From positions 1 through 33,604 of the forward strand of contig JALCDN010000015.1 in the NCBI GenBank assembly GCA_022641595.1: a DNA stretch of 33,604 nt, given 5' to 3'. Made by a program: the position numbers and the translations under genes. Under the pieces are notes generated by a model. The model was not told where the DNA came from and did not search any database. It saw only the letters and a list, made by a program, of their open reading frames with translations. The first letter of the stretch is position 1. Each line of letters opens with the position of its first letter. This document shows, piece by piece, positions 25,575 through 33,604 of the stretch. This stretch comes from Ruminococcus sp. (lineage in GTDB: Bacteria; Bacillota; Clostridia; Oscillospirales; Ruminococcaceae).

Positions 25575-26735
25575 TCAGTTTCTATTTTTCTTAAAGAAAA
25601 GGCTGACTGATTCGCTGGCACAAAGTGTAACGAAAACTGAGACTGAACCTATGAGACAAAGACCGTACAATATACCGTTCAGAGCCATATGACCGTCCTT
25701 TTGAGTAATCATAACGATTCCTGGGAAAATCATAAGAAAAGAGAAAACTAAATAAATGAAAGATGCAAGGCTTTTAAGGCTCTTGATGCCCGTAATCAGG
25801 AGAAGTGCTGACACACCTGAAATGATGCTGATATACATAGCGGAGTCAGCTATTACCTGACGGAATTTGTTAGCCGCATCTGCTTTATAGGAGAGTCCGA
25901 AATAATTTCCGGAAGCAAACATAGTAAAGAGAACCGACGTAATAAAGCCGATTATTGCAATAACTACAGTGATTTTGAAGCCTTTTGCAGCCGCTTCATC
26001 TTCACGTTGACGTCTGAGCTCCTGCATCATACGAAGGCTTTCTTTCTGGTCCTTCTGATTTGAGGTAAGCTGAGATGCAACCGAGCGTTTTGCGCCCTCA
26101 GCCTTAGCTTTTTCGAGGTCTTCATCAGCGTATTTAGGAACATATTTAGGCTGTTCGACAGGAGTGTCAAGAATCGGAGCTTTTATAGTTTCATCAGGCT
26201 GTTTTGGTGAAACACTTTCCTTAACAGGCTGAACGTAGTTGTCATCGTCGAGAACAGGAGGCTTGATATTGGCTGCAGCTTTCTGTTCAGCGAGTTGTTT
26301 TTTGCGAAGTTCAATTACTTTCTGCTGTTGCTGAGGATTGAGCTTATCGAAAGCTTCTTTTTGCTGAGGAGTGAAGTTCATAATGAGAGAAATGTCGTCG
26401 GAGCTGTCAGTATTGTCTGTCTGAGCCAAAGCTTCAGCAGGCTGTTTCTGAGTTGTTTTGTTAGAATTGAGAACGTAGTTGTCATCATCGAGAATCGGGG
26501 CTGTGACTCCCTGAGGGCCGTCCTTTTTAGAAGAATTCGGCACAAAAGCGTCCATATCGTCTAGAACAGGGGCTTCAACACCTTTAGGACCGTCTTTTTT
26601 CGGCGTTGGAGTATAGTAATCGATATCGTCAAGAACCGGGGCTGTAACGCCTTCAAGGGAGTTTGTCTTTTTAGAATCTGTCGGCGTGTATGAAGTTTCC
26701 TCCGGCAGATTAATATTTTTATTTTCCTCGTTCAA
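25575..26735 (-). CDS. Membrane protein with repeated APVLDD(D/M) motifs in a disordered N-terminal region
   Basis: N-terminal region repeats VTAPVLDDIDYY / VEAPVLDDMDAF / VTAPILDDDNYV / IKPPVLDDDNYV / IKAPILDTP; several C-terminal TM helices. Start probably TTG at 26735 (SD AGGTGA). Confidence 0.75.
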   Translation of the reverse strand: MNEENKNINLPEETSYTPTDSKKTNSLEGVTAPVLDDIDYYTPTPKKDGPKGVEAPVLDDMDAFVPNSSKKDGPQGVTAPILDDDNYVLNSNKTTQKQPAEALAQTDNTDSSDDISLIMNFTPQQKEAFDKLNPQQQQKVIELRKKQLAEQKAAANIKPPVLDDDNYVQPVKESVSPKQPDETIKAPILDTPVEQPKYVPKYADEDLEKAKAEGAKRSVASQLTSNQKDQKESLRMMQELRRQREDEAAAKGFKITVVIAIIGFITSVLFTMFASGNYFGLSYKADAANKFRQVIADSAMYISIISGVSALLLITGIKSLKSLASFIYLVFSFLMIFPGIVMITQKDGHMALNGILYGLCLIGSVSVFVTLCASESVSLFFKKNRN

Positions 26736-26785
26736 ATCAGTCACCTCACAACATAAATAGAAATGCAATTAACCGTGTATTAATA

Positions 26786-26822
26786 AAGGCAACACTGCAC
26801 AAGAACTGTGCAGTGTTGGCAA
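26786..26822 (-). terminator. Hairpin (probable terminator) downstream of purA
   Basis: CAACACTGCACA/TGTGCAGTGTTG 12-bp perfect stem; only a weak T tract follows. Confidence 0.55.
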
Positions 26823-26851
26823 AAGCAGTGCGATGAAATAACGTGAAAAGA

Positions 26852-28126
26852 TTATCTTTCGAGAATCTGGCTTCTGTCAGGGCCTATGCCGACCATTTTA
26901 ACAGGACAGCCGCAAAGCTTTTCGAGTCTTGCGATATATTTTTTGCAATTTTCAGGGAGTTTGTCGAAGCTGTCGCACTTAGAGATGTCCTCATTGAAGC
27001 CGTCAGCCTCTTCATATATAGGTGTACAGCCTGCGAGTTCTTCAAGAGCAGCCGGGAAATTCTCGATAACCGAGCCGTCCGGCTTTTTGTAAGCGACGCA
27101 GATTTTGAGAGTACCGATGCCTGCAAGTGTATCGAGTTTATTTATAGCGAGTGCATCGAGACCATTTACACGAACGGAGTGACGTACGATAACCGCATCA
27201 AACCAGCCTGTTCTTCTTGGGCGGCCTGTTGTTGTACCGAATTCGCCGCCGACGTTTCTTATAGTATCGCCGATTTCGTCGTTAAGCTCTGTAGGGAAAG
27301 GGCCTTTACCGACTCTTGTAGTATATGCCTTTGCGACGCCGATTATGTTTGATATCATTCTCGGACCTACGCCTGTGCCTACGCAAACGCCTGCTGAAAG
27401 CGGGTGCGAAGAAGTAACGTAAGGATAGGTACCGAAGTCAATATCGAGTAAAGTAGCCTGAGCGCCCTCAAACATGATAGTTTTGCCTGCTTTGTCGGCT
27501 TCAAAAGTAAGTACGGAGACATCGTCCATATGCTGAGAAAGGCGCTGACCGTAGGCAGTATATTCCTTGATAACAGCATCGAGGTCGAAAGGCTTTCCGC
27601 CGTAAACAGCAGTAATGATTTTATTTTTAAGCATACCTGTTGACTTGATTTTCTCAGCGAGAATATCAGGGTGAACGAGGTCGAACATTCTGATGCCGCA
27701 GCGTTCATACTTATCCATATATGTAGGACCTATACCTCTTTTAGTAGTACCGATATCAGAGTTGCCTCTGAAGCTTTCTGACAGACCGTCGAGTTCTATG
27801 TGCCACGGCATAACGATGTGAGCTCTTGGATCGATTTTAAGGTTCTTGGTAGATATACCTCTTTGCTGTAAGCCGTCGAGTTCGCCGATAAGGTCTTTAG
27901 GGTCGAGAACGACGCCTGCACCGATAAGGCAGAGAGTATTCGGGTAAAGGATACCTGAAGGGACGAGATGAAGCTTGTAGGTTTCGCCGTTATTTACGAC
28001 AGTATGTCCTGCGTTGTTACCGCCCTGAGAGCGTACAACAACCTGAGCACGGGAAGCAAGGATATCAATAATTTTACCTTTACCCTCGTCACCCCACTGA
28101 GTTCCGACAACAATATTAGCAGGCAT
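26852..28126 (-). CDS. purA: Adenylosuccinate synthetase
   Basis: MPANIVVGTQWGDEGKGKIIDILASRAQVVVRSQGGNNAGHTVV; SD AGAGGAAATGTAATG. Confidence 0.98.
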   Translation of the reverse strand: MPANIVVGTQWGDEGKGKIIDILASRAQVVVRSQGGNNAGHTVVNNGETYKLHLVPSGILYPNTLCLIGAGVVLDPKDLIGELDGLQQRGISTKNLKIDPRAHIVMPWHIELDGLSESFRGNSDIGTTKRGIGPTYMDKYERCGIRMFDLVHPDILAEKIKSTGMLKNKIITAVYGGKPFDLDAVIKEYTAYGQRLSQHMDDVSVLTFEADKAGKTIMFEGAQATLLDIDFGTYPYVTSSHPLSAGVCVGTGVGPRMISNIIGVAKAYTTRVGKGPFPTELNDEIGDTIRNVGGEFGTTTGRPRRTGWFDAVIVRHSVRVNGLDALAINKLDTLAGIGTLKICVAYKKPDGSVIENFPAALEELAGCTPIYEEADGFNEDISKCDSFDKLPENCKKYIARLEKLCGCPVKMVGIGPDRSQILER

Positions 28127-28375
28127 TACATTTCCTCTTTTCGTAATAATGATAATGATTTCGATGAATACGGCAGTGCAGTAAGAATCTGTTCTAAAAC
28201 GGCACTGCAACGCAAGTCAATCCGAGTATTAAAACTTGTTTATAAAAAGTACTCACGATATCGGATTGAGGTAAAACATCACATATAATTAATTATAGCA
28301 GATTTCTCAATAGATTTCAATAGCTGCACAAAAAAAATTGATAATTTTTGCCATGCTTTAAAAATTCGGGTAGCA

Positions 28376-28406
28376 AAAACAGTCTGCAAAAGGTGCAGAC
28401 TGTTTT
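28376..28406 (-). terminator. Terminator downstream of the dockerin protein gene
   Basis: AAAACAGTCTGCA/TGCAGACTGTTTT stem with trailing Ts. Confidence 0.85.
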
Positions 28407-28455
28407 AATAAATGTATAGGAGAAATAGCAATATTTGCTAAGAAAAGCAATCATG

Positions 28456-30204
28456 TTAATTTTTTACCGGAAGTGAATTTATTGCACCCAATACAAACTG
28501 CTGAATTGCGACTGCATCCTGAGCGTTTATACCGTCACCGTCTCCCTGAACGTCAGAAGATTTCTGACCATCGGCAGAGAGAGCATATAGAGTGCTGTTC
28601 AAAGTATAGCGTCTTACTGCAACAACGTCTGAAATGTCCACATTGCCGTCATTGTTTGCGTCGCCATAAATAACAGTATTTGTTGTTGTATTTTCAGCAG
28701 AATAGACATTAACTGAAGGATTTGAAATCTGAACAGGATCTTCTGTCATAGCGTTCTCAGTCCACTGAAGTGTGTATTTCAGACCACTGTTTTTCAGAGC
28801 CTTGAAGTCGTTGTAAGCTTCTTCGCTTAATGTATTTTCGGAAGTACCTGGCAGAGTTTCTGAAAACTCAAGGCTTATCTGACCATCCGGAGCTTTTGCA
28901 TATATAGATGTAGGGTCAGTCGGTTTATGCAGCTTGAGATTTGGGAACTGGGCTATCAAAGATTCCTCGGTAATATTTTCACTGTTTTTGTCGAAATAAA
29001 CGAACTGTGTTTTGTAGAAATAAATGTACTGTGACTTCCAATTGCCGTACTTAGGGGTTGTTACGCTATAGCTCTCATCAATTGACAGAACATTGCTGTC
29101 AGCTTTTATTTTGTCATAAATCTGTTGTCTGTTAGCGGACTCACGCAAGTCGAAGAAATAATGAGCAGAATCTTTTTTGACTATTACGTTAGAGGCAGTG
29201 ATTCCGTAATCTGCACTGCTTGTTGACAATTCAGAGCCTTCCTTAACCGTAACGGTTGCACCATTATAAGTTTCGGTCAAAAATAAAGGTGTGGCATTCT
29301 TTGCCAAAGCGATTGCTGTTGTCTGGAAGTTATTTGGAGTATAGAACTGGCTGAAATTATCACTGCCGAGTTTTTCGTTGATTACATTTTTGAGCATACT
29401 CTCTGTTGTATTTGCGACAGAATAAACATTAGAATAAGATTCATAAGTATCAGCAGGGTCGTTTGTAGTTGTAGCTACTACCCAGTTAAGCCTGTATTTA
29501 AGGCCGCTGTTTTTCAGAGCCTTGAAGTCGTTGTAAGCATCTTCGCTTAACGTGTATCCAAGAGCTCCCGGAAGTTTATCCGTCAGCTCAAGGCTTATCT
29601 GACCATCAGGTGCTTTTGTAAACATATCGTCAGGGTCAGTAGGTGTATGGAGTTTAAGATTCGGGAACTTGGCTATCAAAGATTCCTCGGTAATATTGTC
29701 ACTTGTTTTTTCAAAGTAAATGCAGCGTACGCTCCAAAGACCCGGCTTAGGTGTTGTAATGCTATAGCTCTCATCAATTGAGAGAACATTACTGTTTGCT
29801 TTGATTTTGTCATAAATCTGTTGTCTGTTGGTGGACTCACGCAAGTCAAAGAAATAGTGAGCAGAATCTTTTTTGACTATTGTGTTAGTGGCAGTGATGC
29901 CATAATCTGCACCGTTTGTTGACAAGTCTGAGCCTTCCTTAACCGTAACTGTTATGCCATGATAAGTTTCGGTCAGAAGTACAGGGGCTGCATTTTTCTT
30001 CAGAACAATAGCTGTCCTTTCAAAGCTATTTGTAGGGTAGTATTCAGTGATGCAGTCACTGCCGAATTTTTCAGCTATTACATCTTCAAACTTGCCAGTA
30101 GCATATTTATTTTGAACCATAGCTGAAGCGTAAATCGGAAAAGTTGAGACTGCACAGATACTCATAGCGAGAATTGCTGCCAAAGTTTTTTTCATTCTTT
30201 TCAT
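28456..30204 (-). CDS. Secreted dockerin protein with a tandemly duplicated ~200-aa domain of unknown function
   Basis: Signal peptide MKRMKKTLAAILAMSICAVSTFPIYASA; two copies of KFEDVIAEKFGSD...LLTETYxGxTVTVKEGSxLST...ADYGITATN...KKDSAHYFFDLRES...NRQQIYDKIK...VLSIDESYS...PTDP...KAPDGQISLE...LSEDAYNDFKALKNSGLKY; dockerin GDANNDGNVDISDVVAVRRY...GINAQDAVAIQQFVLG. Confidence 0.92.
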   Translation of the reverse strand: MKRMKKTLAAILAMSICAVSTFPIYASAMVQNKYATGKFEDVIAEKFGSDCITEYYPTNSFERTAIVLKKNAAPVLLTETYHGITVTVKEGSDLSTNGADYGITATNTIVKKDSAHYFFDLRESTNRQQIYDKIKANSNVLSIDESYSITTPKPGLWSVRCIYFEKTSDNITEESLIAKFPNLKLHTPTDPDDMFTKAPDGQISLELTDKLPGALGYTLSEDAYNDFKALKNSGLKYRLNWVVATTTNDPADTYESYSNVYSVANTTESMLKNVINEKLGSDNFSQFYTPNNFQTTAIALAKNATPLFLTETYNGATVTVKEGSELSTSSADYGITASNVIVKKDSAHYFFDLRESANRQQIYDKIKADSNVLSIDESYSVTTPKYGNWKSQYIYFYKTQFVYFDKNSENITEESLIAQFPNLKLHKPTDPTSIYAKAPDGQISLEFSETLPGTSENTLSEEAYNDFKALKNSGLKYTLQWTENAMTEDPVQISNPSVNVYSAENTTTNTVIYGDANNDGNVDISDVVAVRRYTLNSTLYALSADGQKSSDVQGDGDGINAQDAVAIQQFVLGAINSLPVKN

Positions 30205-30416
30205 AAAAATTACTCCTTAAAGTGCTTGCTCTGACGGTATGCTATTTTATCATGCAAGCCGACTGAGCTTATACCTATTCTGTACAATTATATTATGAGA
30301 TACAGTAATAATGCTATACAGTTGCCGCAACAGTATAACAAAAAATTCGTCATCATCAAAATGTGCCTATAAAATGTACCTCCTTTCACATAATTCTAAC
30401 CTTTGTAATAATGACT

Positions 30417-31073
30417 TCAGACGATTTTTGAATAGCCGAAAGTATTGATAATTGCGTCTACGTTCTGATTTGAAGCACACATAGAGCATTCAGCAGGAGT
30501 CATAGTTTTGTATTCCGGGCAATCGTTGTCAGTAATGTCATCAACGGTAAAGACGGAATTTACAGTGATACCGCCGAAAGAAGCTATAGCACTGAAAATT
30601 GAGCAGATTCCTGCAACGTGACCTCCATAATAGCTCAGGCACTCTACTGAACGGTTTATAGTTTTGCCTGTAGACGCTGAAGAAATCAGCATAAGAACCT
30701 GTTTATTGCGTATTTCAGCCTGAAGATTATCACGGAAAATGAGTTGGTTATTGTAGTTTGTTTCCGGAGTAATAACTCTGATATCGCTGCCGGAATTTAT
30801 GCCGTTTCCGTGACGGCCGAGATTTTCTGCGAGAAAAGCTCCTACTATTTCGGTACCCTCAAGGCATATTATAGTATCAACAGGAGTTGAATGTGCATAG
30901 AACTTTGCAAGCTCTCCTGCGGCTTCACGAGCCATTCTGTAGCTTGTTTTGATAGATGTCATATCAATATAATAATTTACATGTGAGTGATTTGTTGCAA
31001 AATGGCCGGGGATAATATCTATTTTCACCCTGCCGTTAGTTTTTGATTTAATGGTAATTGCTCTTGATTCCAT
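30417..31073 (-). CDS. Orotate phosphoribosyltransferase-like PRTase-fold protein
   Basis: DTIICLEGTEIVGAFLAENL and NKQVLMLISSASTGKTINRSVECLSYYGGHVAGICSIF resemble a PRTase core; SD AAGGAG before ATG at 31073. Confidence 0.65.
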   Translation of the reverse strand: MESRAITIKSKTNGRVKIDIIPGHFATNHSHVNYYIDMTSIKTSYRMAREAAGELAKFYAHSTPVDTIICLEGTEIVGAFLAENLGRHGNGINSGSDIRVITPETNYNNQLIFRDNLQAEIRNKQVLMLISSASTGKTINRSVECLSYYGGHVAGICSIFSAIASFGGITVNSVFTVDDITDNDCPEYKTMTPAECSMCASNQNVDAIINTFGYSKIV

Positions 31074-31099
31074 TAGATTCATCTCCTTAAATACATAAT

Positions 31100-31257
31100 G
31101 GCATCTCTAAAAACTTCTTTTGAGAAAAAACAGCTATGCACGGCATCTGCTGTGTCAACCATCCCTCATAGTGCGACAGCACGCTTTCGGAAGGTTTCCT
31201 TGCAGCTGCTGCACCTATCTGATTTTTCCTTAATCAAACGAGTTTTTAGAGGTGCCC
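31100..31257 (-). repeat. Palindromic interspersed element, copy B (5' of PRTase-like gene)
   Basis: Minus strand GGGCACCTCTAAAAACTCG...GAAGTTTTTAGAGATGCC, 15/16 bp terminal pairing; homologous to 16074-16228. Confidence 0.88.
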
Positions 31258-31464
31258 ATAAATACCGTATCTCATACTATCAGCATACCAAATTCTGCTA
31301 TATTTGTCAAGCTAATATATAAATTTTGTAACGGTTCACCAATATTCGGTAATATTTTTGTGCATTTGTAAATGTTAACATTTTTCGCATTGCATTTACA
31401 AAGTAAAAAAAATGTGTTATTATATTATAAAAGAATGATATAAATATTTTTCGAGGAGGAAATA

Positions 31465-32442
31465 ATGTCAAATTTAAGAAGAAAACATCTTAACCTGCGT
31501 ATACTTGCGGTTTTTCAAAGTATAATAATACTTATTCTTATCATATTACTTGTATATGTCGAATTTATCAAAGTCCCTGTCGAAACAAGCGTTCCTGCCT
31601 CGGTAATCCTCGATAACAGCAAGGAGGACGGCGAAGTTCGCACAAAAGCTGTCATTGAAAAAAAAGAAACCTACTACCAGCTCGATGGCAAGAAAATCCT
31701 CCTGTCAGACGATACCTACGGCGAAATATTTCTTCCTGTATACAAGGATGTTCCTGCAAGTACACTCGATAAAAAAGCTATGGTAACAAGAAACGGTTAC
31801 ACTTTCTATAAGCCCGACAGTAAGGTTACGTCAATACTTGGCATAGACGTATCTGCTCATCAGACCTCAGTCAACTGGCAGCAAGTCAAGGACGCCGGAG
31901 TTCAGTTCGTTATGATACGTGTAGGTTATCGCTCCTACGGCGGCGGTCAGATACATATTGACGAAAACTTTGAAGATAATATAAAGGGCGCTGAGGCTGT
32001 CGGTATAAACGTCGGCGTTTACTTCTTCTCTCAGGCTGTCACTACTGACGAAGCCGTTCAGGAGGCTGATGCCGTTATTGACGCAATTTCTAAATATAAA
32101 ATAACTTACCCCGTCGTTTTCGACTGGGAACTCATTTCAGACGACACTGCCCGTACTGATAATATACCCGTAGATACCCTTACTGACTGCTGTGTATCTT
32201 TCTGCGAACGTGTTAAATCTGCCGGTTATAAGCCAATGATTTATCAGAATAAACGTACTTCCCTGTTTAAGCTTGACTTACCTCGCCTTACTGATTACGA
32301 TTTCTGGCTCGCCGAATACGGCTCTACTCCCTCTTACTATTATAACTACAATATGTGGCAGTATTCATGCACAGGCACAATTCCGGGCATTTTTGGCGAT
32401 GTAGACCTCAACTTAAGCTTCAAGGATTATGCTGCACAATGA
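31465..32442 (+). CDS. Membrane-anchored GH25 lysozyme (muramidase)
   Basis: SILGIDVSAHQTSVNWQQVKDAGVQFVMIRVGYR...VGVYFFSQAVTTDEAVQEAD...YPVVFDWELIS...MWQYSCTGTIPGIFGDVDLN; SD GAGGAGG. Confidence 0.95.
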   Translation: MSNLRRKHLNLRILAVFQSIIILILIILLVYVEFIKVPVETSVPASVILDNSKEDGEVRTKAVIEKKETYYQLDGKKILLSDDTYGEIFLPVYKDVPASTLDKKAMVTRNGYTFYKPDSKVTSILGIDVSAHQTSVNWQQVKDAGVQFVMIRVGYRSYGGGQIHIDENFEDNIKGAEAVGINVGVYFFSQAVTTDEAVQEADAVIDAISKYKITYPVVFDWELISDDTARTDNIPVDTLTDCCVSFCERVKSAGYKPMIYQNKRTSLFKLDLPRLTDYDFWLAEYGSTPSYYYNYNMWQYSCTGTIPGIFGDVDLNLSFKDYAAQ

Positions 32443-32478
32443 TTCAATTGCCGACAACTAAAATTGAAAAGTAAATAA

Positions 32479-32517
32479 AAACAGGACTGACCTTGAAAAG
32501 TCAGTCCTGTTTATTTT
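32479..32517. terminator. Bidirectional terminator between GH25 and EamA genes
   Basis: AAACAGGACTGAC/GTCAGTCCTGTTT with T/A tracts on both sides. Confidence 0.9.
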
Positions 32518-32535
32518 TCAGATGTGTATTATATT

Positions 32536-33426
32536 TCACGATTCCTTTGCTTTAGTAACCAATGTATCTGCCGTTGCAAAAATTGAACCTGCTATCATAA
32601 ACAATAGTGCTATAAAATACTGAAAAGATAATTTTTCCTTTAAAAATACAAAAGATAAAACAGAGCCAACAAATGGTGCTATGGCATAATACGCACTCGT
32701 TTTTGCTGCACCAAGAACATTTTGCGCCTTAATATAAAAAAATATACTTAATCCATATGCAATAAAACCAAGAAGTAATACAAGAAAAATATACTTGAGA
32801 TGCGGCAAACGTTCTCCAATTATTGCTGCTATAATAAGTGAACCAAGTCCGGAGCATATTCCTTTTAACGTTACTATCTGATATGTATTTTTATCAGATA
32901 TTTTCCTTGTACAATTATTTTCAAATCCCCAGCATATTGTTGCTAAAAGTATAAATGCCGAACTCCATGAAAACTTCAGACAGGATATATCTTCAAATGA
33001 CAATATAGCACTCGATATTGTAATAAGAACTATTGCTATAAGCAGCTTATGAGAAACACTTTCCTTAAAAATTAATGAAGCAATTATTGTTGTTGCAACA
33101 ATTTCAAAATTATTCAGCAATGACGCATTTGCTGAGGTTGTATGTAATAGTCCGTACATCAGGAAAATTGGTGCGAGAATATCAAGAACTATCATTCCGA
33201 TAACATACGGAATGTCGCTTTTCGACAATAAATTATTTTTATTTGTTTCAGAAGAATTTAAAATGAATATTATACCTATTCCTATGCCTGCTCCGCAATA
33301 AAGCAATCCCGCCATCATCGTTGATGATACATGATTCAGCAAAGTTTTAGAGCAAGGCATATTTACAGCATAGAATACAGCGGCTGATATTGCAAAAAAA
33401 ACGGCTTTCATTTTTGGATTTTTCAA
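32536..33426 (-). CDS. EamA/DMT family transporter
   Basis: Ten-TM EamA-like protein: MKAVFFAISAAVFYAVNMPCSKTLLNHVSSTMMAGLLYCGAG...VLGAAKTSAYYAIAPFVGSVLSFVFLKEKLS. Confidence 0.92.
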   Translation of the reverse strand: MKNPKMKAVFFAISAAVFYAVNMPCSKTLLNHVSSTMMAGLLYCGAGIGIGIIFILNSSETNKNNLLSKSDIPYVIGMIVLDILAPIFLMYGLLHTTSANASLLNNFEIVATTIIASLIFKESVSHKLLIAIVLITISSAILSFEDISCLKFSWSSAFILLATICWGFENNCTRKISDKNTYQIVTLKGICSGLGSLIIAAIIGERLPHLKYIFLVLLLGFIAYGLSIFFYIKAQNVLGAAKTSAYYAIAPFVGSVLSFVFLKEKLSFQYFIALLFMIAGSIFATADTLVTKAKES

Positions 33427-33604
33427 TGTTTTTCACTTCCGATTACTTTAGGTTACCATTTAATTATACACCCACTTCATTTAAATTTCAACACGGAAAT
33501 ACAAGTTGTAAGTGTCAAGTAAAAGTAGGCAGGGATTTGAAAAATCGTCACAATGCACAAAATGGGAATTATAATTCTGTAAGAGATTTGCAGGCAGATA
33601 AAGA

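Noticed and set aside
28127-28280. Purine riboswitch upstream of purA
   Set aside because: Characteristic purine-aptamer loop sequences are not present.
33427-33604. Possible further feature at the right edge
   Set aside because: Too short and truncated; no convincing ORF, RNA or repeat match.

Overview
The window looks like chromosomal DNA from a cellulosome-type Firmicute, probably Ruminococcus or a close Oscillospiraceae relative. This is inferred from dockerin proteins, gene content and composition; no database search was run. Most genes are on the minus strand. Core content: ilvB/ilvN, leuA with a T-box, mscL, folT-folC with a THF riboswitch, a pyruvate formate-lyase (PFL) operon, AI-2E transporter, rpmG-secE-nusG-rplK-rplA, tRNA-Pro(CGG) and purA. 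Accessory content: a VanY-like peptidase, a degenerate GGDEF protein, a PL1+PL9+dockerin pectate lyase, a dockerin protein with a tandemly duplicated unknown domain, a phosphoribosyltransferase-like protein, a GH25 lysozyme and an EamA transporter. Most notable: (1) PFL appears naturally split. A 689-aa catalytic polypeptide lacks the glycyl-radical domain, which is a separate 79-aa ORF with its own Shine-Dalgarno (SD). Between them lies a 67-aa Cys-rich ORF that resembles the first half of the radical domain but lacks the radical glycine. (2) A family of ~85-160 bp palindromic elements with GGCAYCTCTAAAAA-type ends occurs at least four times, with paired changes in an internal stem and a same-sense position in the 5' UTRs of at least two genes. 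(3) An unannotated 36-codon Ile/Val/Leu-rich leader ORF plus terminator lies upstream of ilvB. All calls come from reading the sequence by eye.
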